Shown here piece after piece: positions 24,420 through 32,647 of a stretch of 64,000 nt of DNA. The position numbers were made by a program, and so were the translations under genes. Within the stretch, counting starts at the first letter, position 1; each line of letters opens with the position of its first letter. The notes under the pieces were generated by a model. It worked only from the letters and a program-made list of their open reading frames with translations. It did not search any database and was not told the DNA's origin. The stretch is from AC-32 sp963754265 (GTDB taxonomy: Bacteria; Actinomycetota; Thermoleophilia; Gaiellales; Gaiellaceae), in assembly GCA_963754265.1 (NCBI GenBank), contig CAVWFB010000015.1, positions 62,001-126,000 of the forward strand, given 5' to 3'.

Positions 24420-25886
24420 GTGCTCGCGCGGACCGTCACCCATGCGCTCGTCGGCCTCGACGCGCGCCGGGTCGAGGTGGAGGCCCACCTTCAGCGAGGC
24501 CTGCCCGCGTTTGCGATCGTCGGGCTCGCCGACCGAGCGTGCCAAGAGGCGAAGGAGCGCGTTCGCAGCGGGATCGCGTCCGCCGAGCTGGAGTGGCCGT
24601 TGCGGCGGATCACGGTCAACCTCGCCCCGGCGGAGCTGCGCAAGGAGGGATCGGGCTTCGACCTTCCGATCGCGCTTGCCGTGTTGGCCGCCTCCCGGCA
24701 GGTTCCGGCAGAGGCGCTCGAGGGGCACGCAGCAGTCGGCGAGCTCGCTCTGGACGGCCGTCTGCGTCGGGTCGGCGGCGTCCTGGCCGCGGCAGAAGGT
24801 GCGCGACAGGCCGGCCTGACGAAGCTTCTTTGCTCGGCGGCATGCGCGGCCGAGGCGGCGCTCGCAGGCATCGAGCCCGTCCCGGTTCGCCACCTGGCGG
24901 AGGCCGTCGGCTATCTGCGTGGCGACTGGGTTCCGCCGCCGGTCGAGACACTGTCGCTGAACGGCAGCGACGCAGAGCCGACGGGCCCCGATCTCGCGGA
25001 TGTACGGGGTCAGGAGCGCGCGCGACGAGCGCTGGAGCTCGCGGCCGCGGGCGGGCACAACCTCCTGCTCGGCGGCCCGCCGGGAACGGGCAAGACGATG
25101 CTCGCCCGCCGTCTTCCCGGAATCCTGCCGCGGTTACCGCCGGATCAGGCGCTCGAGATCACGAGGATCCATTCCGTCGCCGGGCTGCTGCCGCCCGACC
25201 GGCCGCTGGTGAGCTCGCCGCCGTTTCGCGCGCCGCACCACACGGCGTCGGTCTCCGCGATCGTCGGCGGCGGTCCCACCCCAAGGCCGGGTGAGGCGAG
25301 CCTCGCGCATCACGGCGTCCTCTTTCTCGACGAGCTGGCCGAGTTCCCGCGCAACGCGCTCGAGGCGCTGCGGCAGCCGCTCGAGGACGGTGCGATCTCG
25401 ATTGCGCGTGTCGGCGGGAAGATCGTCTTCCCCGCCCGGTTCCAGCTGGTGGCGACGATGAATCTCTGCCCATGCGGCGCGCGCGGCGATCCGGCCGCCG
25501 AATGCTCCTGCTCGGCCGCTCGGCTCGCCGCCTATCGCGACAAGCTCTCGCGAGCGCTGCTCGATCGCTTCGACCTGGTCGTGACAGTGCCTCGGGCCCG
25601 AGCACGGGAGCTCGAGAGCGGTCCGGGAGAGCGCTCCGAGGCGGTGCGCGAGCGAGTGACCGCAGCGCGGGCGCGGGAGCCGGCCAAGCCGATCGGGCGG
25701 TCGAACGAGGCGAGCGAGCTCCTGACGCGGGCCGTCGAGCGGCTGCCCCTCTCTGCCCGAGGGCGGGCACGGGTGGCACGTGTGGCCAGGACCGCGGCGC
25801 TCCTCGCTGCCGCGGACGAGGTCGGAGCCGAGCACGTCGCGGAGGCGATCTCGTACCGCTCTCCGAGCGAGCTGGGAACGCCGTGA
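24420..25886 (+). CDS. comM: YifB/ComM family AAA+ ATPase
   Basis: 488 residues. The N-terminal Lon-like domain includes VEVEAHLQRGLPAFAIVGLA. The AAA+ domain has Walker A GGPPGTGKTMLARRLPGIL and Walker B GVLFLDELAEF. A C-terminal cysteine block is CPCGARGDPAAECSC. ComM is a hexameric helicase that promotes branch migration during natural transformation. Its stop overlaps the dprA GTG (GTGA). The gene has its own putative promoter and a palindrome. Confidence 0.93.
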   Translation: MLARTVTHALVGLDARRVEVEAHLQRGLPAFAIVGLADRACQEAKERVRSGIASAELEWPLRRITVNLAPAELRKEGSGFDLPIALAVLAASRQVPAEALEGHAAVGELALDGRLRRVGGVLAAAEGARQAGLTKLLCSAACAAEAALAGIEPVPVRHLAEAVGYLRGDWVPPPVETLSLNGSDAEPTGPDLADVRGQERARRALELAAAGGHNLLLGGPPGTGKTMLARRLPGILPRLPPDQALEITRIHSVAGLLPPDRPLVSSPPFRAPHHTASVSAIVGGGPTPRPGEASLAHHGVLFLDELAEFPRNALEALRQPLEDGAISIARVGGKIVFPARFQLVATMNLCPCGARGDPAAECSCSAARLAAYRDKLSRALLDRFDLVVTVPRARARELESGPGERSEAVRERVTAARAREPAKPIGRSNEASELLTRAVERLPLSARGRARVARVARTAALLAAADEVGAEHVAEAISYRSPSELGTP

Positions 25887-26866
25887 ACGAGCTGGCGCTT
25901 GCAGCGTTTGCGGCAGAGACCGGCTCACACGTGGTCGAGCAGCCACGTGAACGGCGGTTCCAGCGGTTCAGTCGAAGCTTCGACGCGGCGCGGTACCTCG
26001 AGTCGCTCGCAGAGCGCGGCCTGCGCTTCGTGGGTCGCAGCGCTCACGACTATCCGGAGCTCCTGCGCGAGCTCCACGACCCACCGCCGGGACTGTTCCT
26101 CCGCGGTGCGGGCGGTGCGGAGGTGCTGCGTCGGCCCGCCGTCGCAATTGTCGGGGCCCGAGCCTGCTCGTCCTACGGCGCGCAGGTAGCTCGGCTGCTA
26201 GGCCGGGAGCTGGCCTCGGCCGGCCTCGTCGTGCTCAGCGGCCTTGCACGTGGCGTAGACGGCGAAGCGCATCGAGGGGCTCTCGAGGCCGGCGGGTTGA
26301 CGATCGCGATCCTCGGCTGCGGCATCGACCGCGACTATCCGGCCACCCATGCCCAACTCGCGCAGCGAATCTGCGAGCGGGGACTTGTCGCCTCGGAGTA
26401 CGCGCCCGGAGTCGAGCCGGCGCCGTGGCGGTTTCCCGCCCGGAACCGGATCGTCGCGGGTTTGGCCGCGGCCACGGTGATCGTCGAGGCGCGCGAGCGA
26501 AGCGGGGCTCTCATCACGGCCGACTTCGCGCTCGAGACCGGTCGGGAGGTCTTCGCGGTCCCCGGTGAGATCACCTCGTCCCTGTCCGCTGGGACCAACG
26601 CGCTGCTCCGCCTCGGCGCAACGCCGTTGACGAGCTCGGGCGACGTGCTGGAAGCGCTCGGCATTACCCCTGCGGAGGCAGAGGCGAGCCCGCTGGAGCT
26701 GAGCGAGGCAGCGATCGCCGTCCTCGCGGTGCTTGCGACCGAACCAGCAGGGGCGGACGAGCTGACCCGCACCACGGGCATGGGCGCTCCGGGTGTCGCA
26801 CGGGCGCTCGCCGAGCTCGAGCTGGCAGGGGCGGTTGTAGAGGCGGACGGCCTGTACAGGGGGTGA
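25883..26866 (+). CDS. dprA: DNA-processing protein DprA
   Basis: 327 residues. The Rossmann-like core has VAIVGARACSSYG, VVLSGLARGVDGEAHRGAL, AILGCGIDRDYP, and FPARNRIVAGLA...VVEA-type motifs. The C-terminal winged-helix domain (about 260-327) contains LTRTTGMGAPGVARALAELE. It loads RecA on incoming single-stranded DNA. GTG 25883 overlaps the comM stop by 4 nt. Confidence 0.95.
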   Translation: MNELALAAFAAETGSHVVEQPRERRFQRFSRSFDAARYLESLAERGLRFVGRSAHDYPELLRELHDPPPGLFLRGAGGAEVLRRPAVAIVGARACSSYGAQVARLLGRELASAGLVVLSGLARGVDGEAHRGALEAGGLTIAILGCGIDRDYPATHAQLAQRICERGLVASEYAPGVEPAPWRFPARNRIVAGLAAATVIVEARERSGALITADFALETGREVFAVPGEITSSLSAGTNALLRLGATPLTSSGDVLEALGITPAEAEASPLELSEAAIAVLAVLATEPAGADELTRTTGMGAPGVARALAELELAGAVVEADGLYRG

Positions 26867-26977
26867 GGCCGCCGGACTAGGATCGTTGACATCGTGACGA
26901 GCCCTTAGTGGCTCTCCGAGGACGCCGCGCCTTGCCCCCGAGCTGGAGCTCGTCTAGCCGGCCCGGTTGCTCGCGGT

Positions 26978-27349
26978 CTAGCCCTCGCCCGGCGCCGACA
27001 CCGACTCGTCGGACTGGAAGAGCGAGAAGGCGTTCCCCTCGGTGTCACGGCAGCGGGCGAACCAGCCGATCGCCGGAATGGGCTGCTTGTCCTCCGCGGA
27101 GCCGCCGAGCTCGCGTGCGCGGGCGATCGAGGCGTCGATGTCCGAGGTGGCGAAATAGACGATCGGGCCTGATCCTGCTCCATCGTCTGCCGGGTAGATC
27201 GCTCCTCCCGGCTCGATGCCATCGAGCATGTGGTACTCGACCGGCCCGCTCCACTCGCGGAACTTCCAGCCGAAGAGCGACTTCCAGAACTCCTTCGCGC
27301 GGCCGGCATCCGCGGCCGGCAGCTCGAAATGCACCAACTGACCTTCCAT
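26978..27349 (-). CDS. VOC-family (glyoxalase-like) protein
   Basis: 123 residues with two beta-alpha-beta-beta-beta modules: VHFELPAADAGRAKEFWKSL and IVYFATSDIDASIARARELG, ending in RDTEGNAFSLFQSDES. Members are diverse metal-dependent enzymes or binding proteins; the activity is not predictable here. ATG 27349 is preceded by AAGGAGGC on the minus strand. It is downstream of the cyclodeaminase-like gene on the same strand and may extend the pnt operon. Confidence 0.85.
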   Translation of the reverse strand: MEGQLVHFELPAADAGRAKEFWKSLFGWKFREWSGPVEYHMLDGIEPGGAIYPADDGAGSGPIVYFATSDIDASIARARELGGSAEDKQPIPAIGWFARCRDTEGNAFSLFQSDESVSAPGEG

Positions 27350-27397
27350 CTCGCCTCCTTCGCTAGGAGCGGTCACCCTACCTCGGAGCCCTTGGCG

Positions 27398-28333
27398 CTA
27401 GATCTCCACGAGCGGAGGGTCGACCTCGCTCACAGCCTCGAACGCCGCAAGGGCGATCGCCAAGTCCTGGATCGCGAGCCCGGTCGAGTCGAAGGTCGTG
27501 ATCTCATCGGGTGTGCGACGTCCAGCAGACTCGCCGGTGAGAACCGCGCCGAGCTCGGTCACCTGCTCTCTGGCCAGCGCGGCCGTCTCGATTGCGTGCA
27601 CGAGCTCTCCGTTATGGCTCGCCTGTTCCCAGTCGTCGCAGAACATGTGCGTCCGCACGAGCTCCAGCGGGTCGATCTCGGCCTTGCCGGGGCCGTCGGC
27701 GCCCATCAAGCTCACGTGCTGCCCGGGGCGAAGCGAGCCCGCGGGAAAGAGCGGCTCGTGCCCCGGGGTCATCGTCACCACGAGGTCGGCGCGAAGAGCC
27801 TCTTCCGCGGACTCTGCAGCCCGGGCGCCGAGCTCGTCTGCAGCTGCCTGCGCGCGCGAAGCGTCGACGTCCCAGAGCACGACGGCTCGACCTCGCGCGA
27901 GGAAGGTGCGCGCAGCCGCGCGGCCGTTCACGCCCGCTCCCACCACCGAGGCCGTCTCTGCGTCTTCGCGACCGAGCGTCTCGGCCGCGAGCACCGCCGC
28001 GGCGCCTGTTCGGAGAGCGGTTACGGCGGCGGCGTCGAGCACCGCCAGCAGCGACCCGTTCGCCGCATCGGAGAGCAAGACGACGCCGCTCACCGTGGGC
28101 AGTCCCCGACTAGGGTTGCCCGGGAACGAGGTCACCCACTTCAACGCCGCGTACCCGGCTCCGAGCACCGGCATCGCCCGGAAGTCGCCGGCCGGGTAGG
28201 CCGGCACATACACCTTCGGCGGCATCGACCACTCACCCCGCCTGTAGGCGACGAACGCGTCGCGCACCGCCTCGAGCGCCTTCTCCGGCGAGACGGCGGC
28301 CTCGACGTGCCGAGCTGCGAAGAACGGGACCAC
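27398..28333 (-). CDS. Ornithine cyclodeaminase/mu-crystallin family protein
   Basis: 311 residues. N-terminal substrate-binding half: GGGEWSMPPK-like region, ALKWVTSFPGNPSRGLPTVSG and VTALRTGAAAVLAA. The Rossmann half has ASVVGAGVNGRAAARTFLARG, then VVTMTPGHEPLF and SLMGADGPGKAEID. Family members are NAD(P)-dependent ornithine cyclodeaminases, alanine dehydrogenases or ketimine reductases. The GTG start is 9 nt after pntB, so it is probably the fourth gene of the transhydrogenase operon. Confidence 0.85.
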   Translation of the reverse strand: MVPFFAARHVEAAVSPEKALEAVRDAFVAYRRGEWSMPPKVYVPAYPAGDFRAMPVLGAGYAALKWVTSFPGNPSRGLPTVSGVVLLSDAANGSLLAVLDAAAVTALRTGAAAVLAAETLGREDAETASVVGAGVNGRAAARTFLARGRAVVLWDVDASRAQAAADELGARAAESAEEALRADLVVTMTPGHEPLFPAGSLRPGQHVSLMGADGPGKAEIDPLELVRTHMFCDDWEQASHNGELVHAIETAALAREQVTELGAVLTGESAGRRTPDEITTFDSTGLAIQDLAIALAAFEAVSEVDPPLVEI

Positions 28334-28342
28334 GGGCCCTAG

Positions 28343-29734
28343 CTAGAGGCCCTTGACGTCGCCGATCAACTTCGCGATCGACTCCTTGGCATCACCGAAG
28401 AGCATGACCGTCTTCGGGTTGAAGAAGAGCGGGTTCTCGATCCCCGCGAACCCGGGGTTCATGCTGCGCTTGAGCACCACGACGGTCTCGGCCTCGTCGA
28501 CGTTGAGAATCGGCATTCCGTAAATCGGGCTGCCCTGGTTGTTTCGCGCGTCGGGGTTGACCACGTCGTTCGCGCCCACGACGAGGGCGACATCCGTTCG
28601 GCCGAACTCCGGATTCGCCTCGTCCATCTCCTTGAGCTGCGGGTAGGGGACATTTGCCTCGGCGAGCAGCACGTTCATGTGCCCCGGCATGCGCCCCGCG
28701 ACCGGGTGGATCGCGTAGCTGACCTCGACGCCCTTCTCCTCCAGCAGGTCGGCGAGCTGGCGGACGTCGTGCTGCGCCTGGGCGACGGCGAGGCCGTAGC
28801 CGGGAACGAAGACGACCTTGTGCGCATAGGCGAGCATCACCGCGACGTCTTCCGCGCTCGCGGAGCGCACGGTGCCGCCGTCGGTCCCGGCGGCGGCCGG
28901 GGCACCAGCCGAGACCTGCCCGAACGCGCCGAAGAGGACGTTCGAGATCGAGCGGTTCATCGCCCGGCTCATCATCAGCGTCAGCAAGGTGCCGGAAGCA
29001 CCGACCAGCATCCCGGCGACGATCAGGACGTTGTTCTCGAGCTCGAAGCCGGTTGCGGCCGCGGCCAGGCCGGTGAAGGCGTTCAGGAGCGAGATCACGA
29101 CCGGCATGTCGGCGCCGCCGATCGGGAGGACGAAGAGCACGCCGAAGAGGGCGGCGCTCGCGAGCAGGGCCCACATCAGCCACTGCTCCTCCGCACCCGC
29201 AGCGATGGCAACTCCCGCTGCGAGGGCAGCTCCGAAGACGAGAGCATTGACCAGCTGCTGGCCTGGGTAGGTGATCGGGCGGCCCTGAATCAGCTCCTGG
29301 AGCTTCGCGAAGGCGACCATCGAGCCGGCGAACGAGATAGCGCCGATCAGCGCCGAGAGCATGATCGCGATGCTGATGTCGACCTTCAGGTTGCCGGGGT
29401 CGGGCGCCCGCTTGTGGAACTCCGCCCACGAAATGAGCGCTGCCGCGCCGCCGCCGACGCCGTTGAACAGCGCCACCATCTGCGGCATCGCGGTCATCTT
29501 CACGCGCCTGGCGGCGAACGCGCCGAAGCCGCCGCCGATGACCATCCCGAGGACGATCTCCCAGTAGCTGACGATCTCGCTCTGCGCGAAGGTGACGCCG
29601 ATCGCGAGCAACATCCCGGCCGCCCCGATCCAGTTGCCGAGGCGGGCCTTGTCGGGTTGCGAGAGGAAGCGAAGCGCGAGGATGAAGGTCACGATCGTGA
29701 CCAGATAGAGGAGGTCGGTGGTGGTGCGGCTCAC
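28343..29734 (-). CDS. pntB: NAD(P) transhydrogenase subunit beta
   Basis: 463 residues. Nine or so membrane segments (residues about 1-270) include GVGGGAAALISWAEF and ITYPGQQLVNALVFG. The C-terminal NADP(H)-binding dIII domain has VFVPGYGLAVAQAQHDVRQL, HPVAGRMPGHMNVLLAEANV, VVGANDVVNPDARN and VVLKRSMNPGFAGIENPLF. It couples proton influx to NADPH formation. GTG 29734 overlaps the pntAb stop by 4 nt. Confidence 0.97.
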   Translation of the reverse strand: MSRTTTDLLYLVTIVTFILALRFLSQPDKARLGNWIGAAGMLLAIGVTFAQSEIVSYWEIVLGMVIGGGFGAFAARRVKMTAMPQMVALFNGVGGGAAALISWAEFHKRAPDPGNLKVDISIAIMLSALIGAISFAGSMVAFAKLQELIQGRPITYPGQQLVNALVFGAALAAGVAIAAGAEEQWLMWALLASAALFGVLFVLPIGGADMPVVISLLNAFTGLAAAATGFELENNVLIVAGMLVGASGTLLTLMMSRAMNRSISNVLFGAFGQVSAGAPAAAGTDGGTVRSASAEDVAVMLAYAHKVVFVPGYGLAVAQAQHDVRQLADLLEEKGVEVSYAIHPVAGRMPGHMNVLLAEANVPYPQLKEMDEANPEFGRTDVALVVGANDVVNPDARNNQGSPIYGMPILNVDEAETVVVLKRSMNPGFAGIENPLFFNPKTVMLFGDAKESIAKLIGDVKGL

Positions 29735-30072
29735 TGCTGCGGGCCGGACGCCTGGTCGTCGTCCTTGGCCGCACGCTCGGGCCGGCGCCGCTTGAACATC
29801 TCCAGCATCCGGTCGGTGACGACGAAGCCGCCGACGACGTTCGCCGAGGCCAGGATCACCGCGATGAACCCGAGGATCCACGTGAGGGTGTCCTTGTCGC
29901 CTTGACCCATGACGAGCATCGCGCCCACGATCACGATGCCGTGGATCGCATTCGTTCCTGACATCAGCGGGGTGTGCAGGAGCGTCGGGACTTTCGAGAT
30001 CACCTCGAAGCCGAGGAAGATCGCGAGGACGAGGATCGTGAGCTCGAAAACGAGCAGCAGCCCGTGACTCAT
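29731..30072 (-). CDS. pntAb: NAD(P) transhydrogenase subunit alpha part 2 (membrane)
   Basis: 113 residues with three or four membrane segments (LLVFELTILVLAIFLGFEVI, GIVIVGAMLVM, ILGFIAVILASANVVGGFVV) and the motif SKVPTLLHTPLMSGTNAIHG. This is the separate dII-alpha subunit found in bacteria with a split PntA. A charged C-terminal tail follows. It is coupled to pntB by a GTGA overlap. Confidence 0.95.
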   Translation of the reverse strand: MSHGLLLVFELTILVLAIFLGFEVISKVPTLLHTPLMSGTNAIHGIVIVGAMLVMGQGDKDTLTWILGFIAVILASANVVGGFVVTDRMLEMFKRRRPERAAKDDDQASGPQQ

Positions 30073-30130
30073 CGAGTCGAGCCCTTGGCGCCCGTGGCCG
30101 ATCCGGCCATGCCGGAGAAAGCGCGTAGCC

Positions 30131-30147
30131 CCCCACCCTGGGTGGGG
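30131..30147 (-). other. Inverted repeat between pntAa and pntAb
   Basis: CCCCACC-CTG-GGTGGGG is a 7-bp perfect stem in the 163-nt gap inside the pnt operon. It has no T-tract, so it may be a processing or attenuation hairpin rather than a full terminator. Nothing else is visible in this gap. Confidence 0.35.
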
Positions 30148-30235
30148 TGAACCGACCCGCCGCCCTCGCGGTTGACGCTACCCGAGCCTCGCTCACGCGT
30201 CTCTGCCGTGCTCGTGTCGATTGTGTGTCGTTCTC

Positions 30236-31327
30236 TCACGCAGGCACCTCCTGCTTGCGGGTGACGCAGGCTCCGGCCGTGATCTCGTCGTCGAAGTCGA
30301 GCGCGAGCTCGCCCTCGGGCGCGAGATGTTGCAGAAGCGCGACAACGTTGCGTGCGTAGAGCTGGCTCGCGTGGTAGGGCATCGAGCTGGGCAGGTTGGT
30401 CAGGCCCACGAGCGTCACGCCTTCGCGGACGACCTCCTCGCCCGGCTCGGTCAGCTCGCAGTTGCCGCCCGCTTCGGCCGCAAGATCCACGATCACCGAT
30501 CCTGGCCGCATCGCTGCGACGGCGCTCGCGGGAATCAGCCGCGGCGCGTCGCGGCCGGGGATCAGGGCGGTCGTGATGACGACGTCGAACTCGGGCAGGC
30601 GGGCCTCGAGCTCCTCCTGCTGTCGCCGCTGTTCCTCCTCGGAGAGCTCCTGCGCGTAGCCACCGGCGGTCTCCTCGCCGACGACACCCAGGTCGAGCCA
30701 GTTGGCACCGAGGCTTTCGATCTGCTCACGAACGACGGGGCGAACGTCGAAGCCGGTGACGACGGCGCCGAGGCGACGCGCGGTGGCGACCGCCTGCAGG
30801 CCGGCCACGCCCGCACCGAGCACGAGCACCTTCGCCGGAGCGACCGTTCCGGCTGCCGTCATCAGCATCGGGAAGAACTTCGGCAGCCGTTCGGCCGCGA
30901 GGAGCGTCGCCTTGTAGCCCGACACCGTCGCCTGCGACGAAAGGGCGTCCATCGGCTGCGCGCGTGTGATCCGGGGAATCGACTCCATCGCGAAGGCGGT
31001 GACTCCTCGGCCGGCGATGCGGGCGATTCCTTCCGGATCCGTCAGCGGCTGCAGGAAGCCGATCAGCACCTGACCCTCGTGCAGCTGTCCTGTCTCGTCC
31101 TCGGTCGGCTTCTGCACCTTGACCACGGCGTCGCTCTCGCCGTACACGTCGTCGACGATCCGGGCTCCTGCCTCCTCGTAGGGTGCGTCAGGAAATGAGG
31201 CGGCAGCGCCTGCGTCGCGCTCGACGAGAATCTCGAAGCCGCCCGGGACGAGCCGCGCGACCAGCTCGGGGACCAGCGCCACGCGTCGCTCGCCGGCGGC
31301 ACGTTCTCTCGGCACCCCGACCCTCAT
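30236..31327 (-). CDS. pntAa: NAD(P) transhydrogenase subunit alpha part 1
   Basis: 363 residues, soluble dI subunit related to alanine dehydrogenase. Conserved blocks: MRVGVPRERAAGERRVALVP, LIGFLQPLTDPEG, FAMESIPRITRAQPMDALSS, the NAD-binding VLVLGAGVAGLQAVATARRL, and ITTALIPGRDAPRLI. It binds NAD(H) and transfers hydride to the dIII domain of PntB. The ATG is 9 nt after a TAGCAT box. It is divergent from hisC. Confidence 0.96.
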   Translation of the reverse strand: MRVGVPRERAAGERRVALVPELVARLVPGGFEILVERDAGAAASFPDAPYEEAGARIVDDVYGESDAVVKVQKPTEDETGQLHEGQVLIGFLQPLTDPEGIARIAGRGVTAFAMESIPRITRAQPMDALSSQATVSGYKATLLAAERLPKFFPMLMTAAGTVAPAKVLVLGAGVAGLQAVATARRLGAVVTGFDVRPVVREQIESLGANWLDLGVVGEETAGGYAQELSEEEQRRQQEELEARLPEFDVVITTALIPGRDAPRLIPASAVAAMRPGSVIVDLAAEAGGNCELTEPGEEVVREGVTLVGLTNLPSSMPYHASQLYARNVVALLQHLAPEGELALDFDDEITAGACVTRKQEVPA

Positions 31328-31336
31328 GCGGCGCCA

Positions 31337-31342
31337 ATGCTA
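31337..31342 (-). promoter_or_regulatory. TAnnnT box upstream of pntAa
   Basis: TAGCAT on the minus strand ends 9 nt before ATG 31327. An 11-bp tandem duplication (ACGCTCTCGGC twice) lies just behind it at about 31350-31371. Confidence 0.5.
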
Positions 31343-31444
31343 GTGCGTGACGCTCTCGGCACGCTCTCGGCACCCACGCGTGCGCCTTTCGTCGATACGC
31401 TCGCCTTGGGGAGGAGGCCGGGCGAACCGAACTAAGGGGAGCGG

Positions 31445-31450
31445 TAGAGT
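31445..31450 (+). promoter_or_regulatory. TAnnnT box upstream of hisC
   Basis: TAGAGT ends 8 nt before GTG 31459, divergent from the pntAa box. Confidence 0.45.
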
Positions 31451-31458
31451 TCGTCGCC

Positions 31459-32589
31459 GTGGCCGGACCGCTGGCGGAGATCTCTGACAGCTTCTTCAGG
31501 CCGGCGGTGAACGATCTCGTCCCCTACGAGCCGGGGAAGCCGGTCGAGGAAGTCCAGCGCGAGCTCGGGCTCGACCGGGTGGTCAAGCTTGCCTCGAACG
31601 AGGGGCCCTTCGGGCCTTTTCCCGAGGCGCGCGAGGCCATCGAGCGCATCGTCCCAGAGCTGAACCGCTATCCGGACGGCGGTGCGTACCGGATCAGGGC
31701 CGCACTCGCCGAGCGGCTCGACCTGCCCTTCGAGGCGGTCGCTCCCGGCGCCGGCTCGGACGGGCTCGTCGACTGTCTCAGCCAGGCGATCCTCGAGCCT
31801 GGCGACGAGATCGTCTGCGGCTGGCCCTCGTTCCCGAGCTACGTGATCGACGCGCGCAAGTTCGGGGCCGTGCCGATCACGGTTCTGCTGCGCGACGGGC
31901 GCTACGACCTCGAGGCGATGATCGAGGCCGTCTCCCCGCGGACGAAGATCGTCTACGTCTGCCTGCCCAACAATCCGACGGGGACCTCGAACAGCCGCGC
32001 CGAGCTCGATGCCTACTTCGACCGGGTGCCGGAGCATGTGCTGACCGTGCTCGACCAGGCCTACCTCGAGTACATCGACGACCCGGAGTACCCCGACGGG
32101 ATCGAGGAGTACCTCAAGCGGGGCCGGCGCGTGGTCGTGCTCCGAACCTTCTCCAAGATCTACGGCCTCGCCGGCCTGCGCGTGGGCTACGGGCTCGCGC
32201 CGGCGCCGATCGTGACCGCGATCGGGAAGGTGCGGCGCGCGTTCGACATCACGACCCCGGCCCAGGAGGCCGCGCTGGCGAGCCTCGACTCGGCGCAGGA
32301 GCTCGCGCGGCGCCGTCGAGCCAACGTCGAGGGACGCACCCAGTTGGAAGCGATCCTGCGCGAGCACGGGCTCGAGCCGGTCGCTCCGGCCGTGGCGAAC
32401 TTCGTCTTCGTGGAGGTGGGTGACGACTCGCGGCCGTTCTTCGAGCAACTCCTGCGCGAGGGCGTGATCGTCCGGCCGACGCACGGTTTCGGCGCCCCCG
32501 GCGCCGTCCGCGTCACCGTCGGCACATCCGACGAGCACGAGCTGCTCGCAGCTGCGCTCGAACGCGTGCTTCCGCGCGCGCCTGCATAG
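31459..32589 (+). CDS. hisC: Histidinol-phosphate aminotransferase-like PLP enzyme
   Basis: 376 residues, class-II-like aminotransferase fold. Motifs: VVKLASNEGPFGPFPEAREA, YPDGGAYRIRAALAE, YVCLPNNPTGT, DQAYLEYID, and the PLP lysine in RTFSKIYGLAGLRVGYG. In histidine synthesis it converts imidazole-acetol phosphate to histidinol phosphate. No other his gene is nearby, so an aromatic aminotransferase role is possible. The GTG start is supported by the TAGAGT box. Confidence 0.88.
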   Translation: MAGPLAEISDSFFRPAVNDLVPYEPGKPVEEVQRELGLDRVVKLASNEGPFGPFPEAREAIERIVPELNRYPDGGAYRIRAALAERLDLPFEAVAPGAGSDGLVDCLSQAILEPGDEIVCGWPSFPSYVIDARKFGAVPITVLLRDGRYDLEAMIEAVSPRTKIVYVCLPNNPTGTSNSRAELDAYFDRVPEHVLTVLDQAYLEYIDDPEYPDGIEEYLKRGRRVVVLRTFSKIYGLAGLRVGYGLAPAPIVTAIGKVRRAFDITTPAQEAALASLDSAQELARRRRANVEGRTQLEAILREHGLEPVAPAVANFVFVEVGDDSRPFFEQLLREGVIVRPTHGFGAPGAVRVTVGTSDEHELLAAALERVLPRAPA

Positions 32590-32631
32590 ACACGGCCAAA
32601 AAACCCCTCGTTTGAGTGCCGGTAGCGGTGT

Positions 32632-32637
32632 TACCGT
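32632..32637 (+). promoter_or_regulatory. TAnnnT box upstream of the MFS gene
   Basis: TACCGT ends 10 nt before ATG 32648. It supports that start over an upstream TTG at 32612. Confidence 0.4.
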
Positions 32638-32647
32638 TCGAGAGCCG

